Shown one piece after another: positions 30,449 to 36,524 of a stretch of 36,524 nucleotides of DNA. The DNA is from an uncultured Bdellovibrio sp. GTDB lineage: Bacteria; Bdellovibrionota; Bdellovibrionia; Bdellovibrionales; Bdellovibrionaceae. The first letter of the stretch is position 1; every line of letters starts with the position of its first letter. The DNA lies in NCBI RefSeq assembly GCF_946478835.1, contig NZ_CAMLDV010000016.1, forward strand, positions 1 through 36,524, in the 5' to 3' direction. Both the position numbers and the translations under genes were made by a program. A model generated the notes under the pieces. It worked only from the letters and a program-made list of their open reading frames with translations, searched no databases and was not told where the DNA came from.

Positions 30449-33397
30449 ATGAACGATATCCAATCGCAAATCGTCGCCCGTGGCGAAGAGATTATGAAGC
30501 GCATGGAAAGCCAATCAAAGGCTTCCATTTTTTCTAAAGATTTCTGGTATGGCTCCATCATGGAATGGAGTATGAAAAACGAAAAATTCAAAACGAACAT
30601 GTTCCGCTTCGTGGACGTTCTTCCTTCGATCAACTCGGGTGATGAAGTCGCTCGTCACTTGAAAGAATACTTTGCTGAAGATGGCGGAAAACTTCCTCCA
30701 GTATTCAACGTCGGTCTTGGCTTGGGCTCTTTGGCTCCGGGCTTGATGGCGAGTGCCATCAAAAAGAATGTCGTGGGTATGGCGCAAATGTTCATCACAG
30801 GCGAAAATCCAGATGAAGCACTTCCTGTTTTGAAAAAAGCGCGCAAAAACAAAATGACTTTCACGGTCGATATTTTAGGTGAAGCGATTTTGTCAGAGAA
30901 AGAAGCGCAAGAGTACACGAACAAATACGTGGAACTTGTGAACTGGCTCGCAAAAGATGCAGAGAAGTGGGACGAAGTTCCGCAGATCGATCGCGATCAC
31001 GAAGGTGCTCTGCCAAAAGTAAACGTGTCTGTGAAAATGACGGCACTTTACTCGCAAATCAAAGATCTGGCTTGGGATGAAACTAAGAAAATCTTAAAAG
31101 ATCGTATGCGCCCTGTGTTCCGTCTTGGAATGCAAAAAGGTGTGTTCATCAATCTGGATATGGAACAATACTCTGTCAAACATTTGACTTTGGAAGTGTT
31201 CACAGAACTTATCAACGAACCTGAATTTAAAAATTATAAATTCTTTGGCGTCGTGATCCAAGCTTACCTTCGCGACTCTTTTGAAGACGTCAAGATGTTG
31301 ACTGAGTTTGCGAAAACTCGCGGCACTCCATTCTGGGTTCGTCTGGTGAAGGGCGCTTACTGGGATTACGAAACTATTGAAGCCGAACAACGTGGCTGGC
31401 CGGTTCCTGTTTACACAAACAAAGCGGAATCCGATGCGAACTACGAATTGTGCGCAAAATACTTCCTTGAAAATATCAAGTACATCCGCCCTGCTTTTGC
31501 GTCTCACAACGTAAGAACAATCGCAGCGTGCATGGTTTACGCAGAAAAATTAAATATCCCGAAAGAAGCTTTGGAATTCCAAATGCTTTACGGAATGGCT
31601 GAGCCGATCAAGAAAACTTTGGTCGACATGGGCTACCGCATGCGTGAATACGCTCCTGTCGGAGAACTCATCCCAGGCATGGCGTACCTTGTACGTCGTT
31701 TGCTTGAAAACTCTTCGAATGAATCATGGCTTCGTGGAAAATTCGCGGATAACAAAACTACAGCTGAGTTGCTGAAAGATCCCGCGCAAGGTTTGACTCC
31801 AACATCTCCTGTGATTCCAAAAAAACCGGGCAAGTTCTATAATGAACCTCTTTTGGATTTCGCAGTGAAAGCCGATCGTGAAAAAATGTTGAAAGCACTG
31901 GCGGAGGCGCGCGCAGCACTTCCTGTGAACGTGCCATTGATGATCAACAACAAAGAAATTCGCTCTGAGAAAATCTTTGATCGCGTGAACCCGTCTGAAA
32001 GTTCACAAGTTGTTGGTAAGATCAGCATGGCGAATGTGGAGCAAGCTGAACAAGCTATGCAAGCAGCACAAGCGGCTTTCAAAACTTGGAAGAATGTTTC
32101 TGCTGAAGAACGCGCAGCTCTTGTTGATAAACTCGCTGATATCATGGTTCGTGATCGTTTCAAATTGATCGCAACTCAAGTTCTTGAAGTGGGTAAACCG
32201 TGGGCGGAAGCGGATGGTGATATCTGTGAAGCGATCGACTTCTGTCGTTACTACGCTCGCGATATGCGCAATCTGCAAAAACCACTTCGCGTGGGTGGCC
32301 TTCCTGGTGAACTTTCTCACTACATCTACAAACCTCGTGGCGTTGTGGCGGTGATCGCTCCTTGGAACTTCCCTCTGGCGATCCTTGCAGGCATGGTGAC
32401 AGCAGCGGCTGTGACAGGAAACACGGTTGTGATGAAACCTGCAGAGCAATCTTCTGTGGTTGCTTGGGGTCTTATGAAGATGGTTCAAGAAGCGGGCTTC
32501 CCAGCAGGTGTGATCAACTTCCTTCCTGGATTCGGTGAAGAAGTGGGTGAATACATTGTGAACCACAAATACACGACGACGATTGCCTTCACAGGTTCTA
32601 AAGCTGTCGGGTTGCACATTTTAAATCGCGCCTCTGTTGTTCAACCAGGACAACAACACGTGAAGAGATGCATTATCGAGATGGGCGGTAAAAATGCCGT
32701 GATCATCGATAATGATGCGGATCTTGATGAAGCGGTGGACGGAGTTCTTTACTCGGCGTTTGGTTTCTCTGGACAGAAATGTTCTGCTGCCAGCCGCGTG
32801 ATCGTTCTTGATGAAGTTTATGATCGTTTCACAGATCGTCTGGTGGAAGCGGCAAGATCTATCGAGGTCATGTCGGCTGAAAATCCAAAAGCTTACATGG
32901 GACCGGTTGTTGATAAAGAAGCTCACGAGCGTATTTTGAATACGATCGCTGAAACTGAAAAAACGAATAAGCTGTTGTTCAAAGGCCAAGCGCCAACAAA
33001 CGGTTTCTTCGTTCCGCCAACAATCTTTGGCGACGTTCCAGGTGATTCAAAACTGGCTCAACAAGAAATCTTCGGCCCGGTTGTGGCTGTGATCCGTGCA
33101 AAAAATTTGGATCACGCTTTGGAAATCGCAAACAGCACAGAGTATGCACTGACAGGCGGTGTGTTCTCTCGCTCCCCTGCCAACATCGCTCGCGTGAAAG
33201 AAGAATTCGAAGTGGGTAACTTGTACGTCAACCGCGGTATCACAGGTGCCATGGTCGATCGTCATCCGTTTGGTGGCTTTAAAATGTCAGGCATCGGTTC
33301 AAAAACCGGCGGCCCTGATTACATCAAACAATACATGGAACCAGCAGCCGTGACTGAAAACACTCTTCGCCGCGGATTCGCTCCTGCAGAAGAATAG
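30449..33397 (+). CDS. putA: Bifunctional proline dehydrogenase / delta-1-pyrroline-5-carboxylate dehydrogenase
   Basis: A 982-residue PutA converting proline to glutamate. Residues about 60-440 are the FAD-linked proline dehydrogenase barrel (NVSVKMTALYSQI, NLDMEQYSVKHL, RLVKGAYWDYE, ASHNVRTIAACM). Residues about 490-975 are the aldehyde dehydrogenase: VVAVIAPWNFPLAI, FTGSKAVGLHI, catalytic Glu744 in EMGGKNAV and Cys778 in GFSGQKCSAASR, 34 residues apart as in the family. The N-terminal DNA-binding helix of E. coli PutA is absent, and so is the C-terminal extension, so it is a purely catalytic form. GAGGT precedes the ATG. It lets the cell live on proline, a likely prey-derived substrate. 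Confidence 0.95.
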   Translation: MNDIQSQIVARGEEIMKRMESQSKASIFSKDFWYGSIMEWSMKNEKFKTNMFRFVDVLPSINSGDEVARHLKEYFAEDGGKLPPVFNVGLGLGSLAPGLMASAIKKNVVGMAQMFITGENPDEALPVLKKARKNKMTFTVDILGEAILSEKEAQEYTNKYVELVNWLAKDAEKWDEVPQIDRDHEGALPKVNVSVKMTALYSQIKDLAWDETKKILKDRMRPVFRLGMQKGVFINLDMEQYSVKHLTLEVFTELINEPEFKNYKFFGVVIQAYLRDSFEDVKMLTEFAKTRGTPFWVRLVKGAYWDYETIEAEQRGWPVPVYTNKAESDANYELCAKYFLENIKYIRPAFASHNVRTIAACMVYAEKLNIPKEALEFQMLYGMAEPIKKTLVDMGYRMREYAPVGELIPGMAYLVRRLLENSSNESWLRGKFADNKTTAELLKDPAQGLTPTSPVIPKKPGKFYNEPLLDFAVKADREKMLKALAEARAALPVNVPLMINNKEIRSEKIFDRVNPSESSQVVGKISMANVEQAEQAMQAAQAAFKTWKNVSAEERAALVDKLADIMVRDRFKLIATQVLEVGKPWAEADGDICEAIDFCRYYARDMRNLQKPLRVGGLPGELSHYIYKPRGVVAVIAPWNFPLAILAGMVTAAAVTGNTVVMKPAEQSSVVAWGLMKMVQEAGFPAGVINFLPGFGEEVGEYIVNHKYTTTIAFTGSKAVGLHILNRASVVQPGQQHVKRCIIEMGGKNAVIIDNDADLDEAVDGVLYSAFGFSGQKCSAASRVIVLDEVYDRFTDRLVEAARSIEVMSAENPKAYMGPVVDKEAHERILNTIAETEKTNKLLFKGQAPTNGFFVPPTIFGDVPGDSKLAQQEIFGPVVAVIRAKNLDHALEIANSTEYALTGGVFSRSPANIARVKEEFEVGNLYVNRGITGAMVDRHPFGGFKMSGIGSKTGGPDYIKQYMEPAAVTENTLRRGFAPAEE

Positions 33398-33423
33398 TTT
33401 TTAGAAAATCAATTCTCGAAAAC

Positions 33424-33453
33424 AAAAAGCCAGCTCGATGAGCTGGCTTTTTT
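33424..33453. terminator. Strong bidirectional terminator
   Basis: AAAAAGCCAGCTC-GAT-GAGCTGGCTTTTT is a perfect 13-bp arm hairpin with T tracts on both strands, between putA and the convergent lipoprotein gene. Confidence 0.9.
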
Positions 33454-33471
33454 ATTTCTATTGATTCTTTA

Positions 33472-34098
33472 TTAACGATGATAATTCGGAGAAGTCACTG
33501 CTGTGGGGCGCCTATCGGGTGTCGATCCGTCATAAGTTGCATCGTTATATCCAAAACTCATTTCACCCTCTTTACTTCCTGAGCCCGGATAACCAGGTAC
33601 ATCTGGCAGAGTGAATGGATAGATCATGTAGATGTCATAATAAGTTGTACCCACGGCAGGAAGATTACCTCCTCCGCAGTTGAGTCCTGTCACATTTTGC
33701 GCAACTCCCGCAGTCCATGTCGTGATACCACAAAGACTAGACGAATTATATTGATTGGCTACAGTTGGATTAAGAGGTTTAACCGTAAGAGCTCCAATAG
33801 TGAGATCCAATTTCATAGAATGAGAACCTTCTGATATTGGGCCACCAATAATATAAGTCCCTGTTTCTCCGGTCTCTATCTGCTGAACCGAACAAGACGG
33901 GTCGCTATATATCGTCATTGAGTGAGAGTAAGATCCGCCATCAAATTTGGCCGTGCGTTTTTGATAAGCTCCGTCTTTGGAGAAACAGTCCGCATACCAA
34001 GTTCCACCTTCAAACTGCCCAGAGGAAGGCAAAGTGATTTCTTCTTTAGAACATGCGACGAGCGAAATAGATAGAATCAACAGTATTAGATTTTTCAT
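33472..34098 (-). CDS. Lipoprotein of unknown function
   Basis: A 208-residue lipoprotein with signal KNLILLILSISLVAC. The mature part is Gly, Ser, Thr, Tyr and Pro-rich with several Cys (YADCFSK, DPSCSVQ, SSLCGIT, GLNCGGG), suggesting a beta-rich disulfide-linked surface protein. No family recognised. The ATG at 34098 gives the standard signal; a GTG two codons upstream (34104) is possible. It shares the terminator with putA. Confidence 0.75.
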   Translation of the reverse strand: MKNLILLILSISLVACSKEEITLPSSGQFEGGTWYADCFSKDGAYQKRTAKFDGGSYSHSMTIYSDPSCSVQQIETGETGTYIIGGPISEGSHSMKLDLTIGALTVKPLNPTVANQYNSSSLCGITTWTAGVAQNVTGLNCGGGNLPAVGTTYYDIYMIYPFTLPDVPGYPGSGSKEGEMSFGYNDATYDGSTPDRRPTAVTSPNYHR

Positions 34099-34219
34099 GC
34101 TCACTAAATCGGAAATTCATTTATAAACTTCAAACAATTTATATTGATTGCAACGAAGTGGCTGGCTGAGCGGGACCTGAGTTCCTTAAAAAAATCAAAG
34201 ACTTAATTTTTCAGAGGAG

Positions 34220-34242
34220 AAATCCCTAACCAATAGGGATTT
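34220..34242 (-). terminator. Hairpin after the BamE-like gene
   Basis: AAATCCCTA (34220-34228) and TAGGGATTT (34234-34242) are perfect 9-bp arms with a 5-base loop, 5 bases past the minus-strand gene end. Only three T close the stem on the gene's strand. Confidence 0.6.
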
Positions 34243-34247
34243 TGGAT

Positions 34248-34547
34248 TTACTTCCTATCAACGGTAAAATCATTCAAAACCATAGACTCTTGTTTGTCCC
34301 CTGAAAAGGTAAAAGTCGCCGTATCAGGATACTCACCGTATTTCCAAGTAGTGCAAGTCCATGGGTGTCCTGTATTAGAACCGCACACTGCTTGGCTAAT
34401 ACTTCTTGGCTTTCCAAACATCTTTAGAATTTCATCCGCAGGCATCCCTTGATGAACCTTCATTACGTTTTCTGTTGTGAACGATATTGGAAGCGTGGAA
34501 CACGCGGAAAGAAAGACCAATCCTAGAGCTAAAAGACCTCGAAGCAT
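34248..34547 (-). CDS. Small lipoprotein with a BamE/SmpA-like domain
   Basis: A 99-residue lipoprotein (LRGLLALGLVFLSAC). The mature part has VHQGMPADEILKMFGKPRSI, the signature of the BamE/OmlA fold (x-x-GM-x-x-x-x-[VI]-x-x-x-x-G-x-P), then two Cys (AVCGSNTG, WTCTTW) and a strand TFTFSGDKQESMVL. It may assist outer-membrane assembly, but many such domains exist outside the Bam complex. GGAGGG precedes the ATG at 34547; the longer frame to 34631 is not needed. Confidence 0.75.
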   Translation of the reverse strand: MLRGLLALGLVFLSACSTLPISFTTENVMKVHQGMPADEILKMFGKPRSISQAVCGSNTGHPWTCTTWKYGEYPDTATFTFSGDKQESMVLNDFTVDRK

Positions 34548-34641
34548 ACACCCTCCATAGAGGGAATATTGTGCCTCAAACAGCCGTCTTTGTTTAGTCC
34601 AGAAAACCTCAAAATCACTAAAACCCTCCATTTAAAGCACT

Positions 34642-35148
34642 ATGAGCGATTTTTGTTATATCTGCGGAAGACCGTTAGAAAAAGAAACAACTAGGATGTT
34701 TGGGATTGGAAAAGAATGCTATGAGAAAATATGCAAATACGAAGCTATATCCACCATACATAAAAGAATGACAGACCCTAAATATGTAAGCGTAGATTTC
34801 ATCCATGAAGATTTATATCACGAATGTTATCACAAGCTAAAAAACGACAAAAAACTTCGAGAAGAAGAGTATAAGAATCTCATTCAAGATAAAGATTTTT
34901 TAGATAGAAATGCTTTTTTTCAACAGATAAAAGGACTCTATTTTCAAAGACGATATTTAACTCATCGTTTAAATAAAATGCACAAAGCTGTAATGGCTAA
35001 ACAAATGACGAAAGAACAATATGCTTATCATTCAAAGCAGCTTTTTAGGTTATTTGAAAAAGTTATGGAAAAAAGATTTCAGAAAATTAATTTTGAAAGT
35101 GGAAGAAATTACGTTATAGATTTAATTAAATCTGTCAATAAAAGATAA
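34642..35148 (+). CDS. Protein with an N-terminal zinc-binding motif (DUF6011-like), AT-rich gene
   Basis: A 168-residue protein. Residues 4-32 read FCYICGRPLEKETTRMFGIG then KECYEKICKYE, the CxxC-R-x-L ... GIG-x-x-C form seen in DUF6011-type zinc domains often carried by phages and plasmids. The rest is a Lys-rich helical domain (YFQRRYLTHRLNKMHKAVM). The gene is far richer in A and T than the left part of the window and uses AAA and TTT codons heavily, consistent with transfer. Its stop abuts the convergent stop. Function unknown. Confidence 0.7.
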   Translation: MSDFCYICGRPLEKETTRMFGIGKECYEKICKYEAISTIHKRMTDPKYVSVDFIHEDLYHECYHKLKNDKKLREEEYKNLIQDKDFLDRNAFFQQIKGLYFQRRYLTHRLNKMHKAVMAKQMTKEQYAYHSKQLFRLFEKVMEKRFQKINFESGRNYVIDLIKSVNKR

Positions 35149-35436
35149 CTACTTCCTGCTTTCAAGCTCAATTATTAATTTTGTTAAACTAATAGATTCT
35201 TTAATTCTTGGTTTTGTATAAAAATTATTTCCCAGAAGCTCTTTTTTAAAAGAATCAAGTTCTAACAAACAATTAGTTAGAATTTCGTCTTCTTTTTTCC
35301 ATTCTCTGATAATAATTAAGAATTCTCTAGTTTCAAAAAATATTTTTTCAAGAGTTCTATCTCCTTCGGTCTCAATTTCATCTAATAAAAGCCACTGATG
35401 TTTAAATACTTGCTTAATAATTTGTTTCGCTTCCAT
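35149..35436 (-). CDS. Small helical protein of unknown function, AT-rich
   Basis: A 95-residue protein, mostly helix (KQIIKQVFKHQWLLLDEIE, RTLEKIFFETREFLIII), no Cys pairs or signal. GGGAG precedes the ATG at 35436; a TTG at 35454 is the alternative. It ends base-to-base with the DUF6011-like gene and shares its AT-rich composition, so both may have come together. Not recognised. Confidence 0.6.
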   Translation of the reverse strand: MEAKQIIKQVFKHQWLLLDEIETEGDRTLEKIFFETREFLIIIREWKKEDEILTNCLLELDSFKKELLGNNFYTKPRIKESISLTKLIIELESRK

Positions 35437-35520
35437 AAAATCTCCCTCTAACAAGATACCTGATTTATATAGAAAAGGTCGAAATGAGAAATTCGAGTGT
35501 TTGACGATAATATACCAGTA

Positions 35521-36524
35521 TTAAGCCGCATTCCTAAGAGCCTGCGCCTTGCGCTTTAAAAGCTCCTCCCTGCGTTTTCTAAGGTCATCCTGCCACCAAG
35601 CCTGATTAAGGACTTCCTTGATGTCGTAGCCGTTATAGCGAGCAATCATGAGCATGAGGTGATTCTCCAATCTGGGGATGGTTTTCGTGGTGATAAAATT
35701 CTTGTGTCCCAATCTAGAACAATATGCCCTTAACTGCGCCGCCATGGCATTGAAACCCGCCATCAATGACCGCCCATAATTTTCTTCGGGAGTAGGTCTT
35801 TCTTCTTGTTGCCGTCTACGGCGAGCGTTAGCACGAGTTTTACTTTTAATAGCGATGTGCTGACTTTGCGGAAAGTTTTCTCGAATGGGTCGGCGATACA
35901 TAGTGCTTTGGTCCGTCACAATCACGGATTGCGGTGAATCAATGAACACCATGGCGATGTCTTCCATAAGTTGTTCGTGCATTAACGGTAAGTCATTTCT
36001 TCTCTCTAAATACCTTCCCGTCAGTTCAATGGCACGGTCATCTTCGTGAATTACCCAATGAGGTCTCATCTCGCAGCAACGAATGGAAATAATTTTGCTT
36101 GAGCTTGCGTCCCTGACCACGCCAATAGAAATAGGCAAATGCTTGGAGTGTTCATAAGACTGCATTTCATCGAATACAATTTTTCGAGTGCGTGGCAAGA
36201 TTTGCGTGAGGTAGTTATGGTGATACTTTTTGATTTCACTAGCGAGATAATCAAAAGCTCGGTCAACGGTTGAGCGGTCAATTTCTAAATCCAGAGCAAT
36301 TCGTCTCATTGAATAGCCCGAAGTATAGAGCTTATAGATTAAAGGCACGAGTTCAGGCTTGTTGAATTTGGATTGCCAGCTTAATGAGGTCGATAAGAAC
36401 TTCTTACTGCAAGCCTTGCACTGGTAGCGTTGATAAAGATTGCCGTCTTTACCAGCTTTCTTGCCTTTTTTGATAATCATTGAAGAATCTAGAGTCTTGT
36501 GATACTTACATTCTGCGTTTGTGC
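35521..36524 (-). CDS. IS1-like transposase or relative (5' end outside window)
   Basis: The frame stays open to the right edge, reading ECKYHKTLDSSMIIKKG before the first internal ATG (36480), so the start is beyond the window. A CxxH...CxxC zinc ribbon (ECKYH ... YQRYQCKACSKKFLS) is followed by a helix-turn-helix (GYSMRRIALDLEIDRSTVDRA) and an IS1-type catalytic core: VFDEMQSYEH (first Asp), VIVTDQSTMYRR (second Asp) and LRAYCSRLGHKNFITTKTIP, which aligns with the end of InsB. InsA and InsB are thus fused in one frame. By the alignment I can make by eye the final acidic residue is Asn (GFNAMAAQLR), so activity is in doubt. No terminal inverted repeat was found in the 85 bases left of the stop. 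Confidence 0.7.
   Translation of the reverse strand, partial: TNAECKYHKTLDSSMIIKKGKKAGKDGNLYQRYQCKACSKKFLSTSLSWQSKFNKPELVPLIYKLYTSGYSMRRIALDLEIDRSTVDRAFDYLASEIKKYHHNYLTQILPRTRKIVFDEMQSYEHSKHLPISIGVVRDASSSKIISIRCCEMRPHWVIHEDDRAIELTGRYLERRNDLPLMHEQLMEDIAMVFIDSPQSVIVTDQSTMYRRPIRENFPQSQHIAIKSKTRANARRRRQQEERPTPEENYGRSLMAGFNAMAAQLRAYCSRLGHKNFITTKTIPRLENHLMLMIARYNGYDIKEVLNQAWWQDDLRKRREELLKRKAQALRNAA

Overview
The window looks like a chromosomal segment of a predatory bacterium of the Bdellovibrio group (Bdellovibrionota). This rests on style, not on a search: moderate GC, many small lipoproteins and secreted proteases, abundant Lys/Glu-rich proteins, a single-chain PutA, a membrane-anchored GltB-like protein, and candidate sigma-28 and sigma-54 promoters in front of unknown exported proteins. 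Both ends cut through genes: the 3' part of clpA at the left, and an IS1-transposase-like gene whose 5' end lies beyond the right edge.

Layout. 1-5309 is a proteostasis and envelope block: clpA (partial), htpX, a lipoprotein Slt-type lytic transglycosylase and a membrane-anchored subtilase. 5458-6019 is a RelE/HigB-like toxin with an overlapping HTH antitoxin. 6043-12266 holds a zinc-ribbon membrane protein (minus), lnt, mutS2 and a lipase-maturation-factor-like membrane protein. A GltB-like FMN protein (minus) follows. 13970-17772 contains mostly unrecognised genes: a membrane protein, two exported proteins (one lipoprotein behind an excellent sigma-54 promoter), an acidic protein made of two copies of one domain, and a small cytoplasmic protein. 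18124-21094 has a small secreted protein with a sigma-28-like promoter, a long coiled coil fused to an Hsp20-like domain, a small LuxR-type regulator with a 78-residue partner, and a matrixin-like lipoprotein protease. 21556-24763 is a probable operon: isocitrate dehydrogenase, a CofE-like protein, a glycine-zipper lipoprotein and a TraE/VirB8-like membrane protein. Then come an orphan histidine kinase, a phospholipase D-like lipoprotein, hslO (Hsp33), a histidine phosphatase, an acylpyruvase-like protein and putA. From about 34100 to the end the DNA becomes AT-rich, with small unknown genes and the transposase-like gene, and looks acquired.

How the genes fit together. Quality-control functions recur (ClpA, HtpX, Hsp33, an Hsp20 fusion), as do envelope functions (Slt, Lnt, PLD-like protein, many lipoproteins that Lnt would mature). 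Gene ends are often marked by perfect palindromes. Two convergent junctions share almost the same 29-base GGTACC-centred palindrome. Two exported-protein genes have a terminator-shaped inverted repeat astride their start codon. The most noteworthy unexplained items are the sigma-54 promoter with an upstream palindrome (15509-15612), the sigma-28-like promoter giving an almost leaderless mRNA (18089-18124), the coiled-coil/Hsp20 fusion, the duplicated-domain acidic protein, and two hairpin-rich non-coding stretches (17782-17914 and 21300-21522). No tRNA, rRNA or CRISPR array was recognised.
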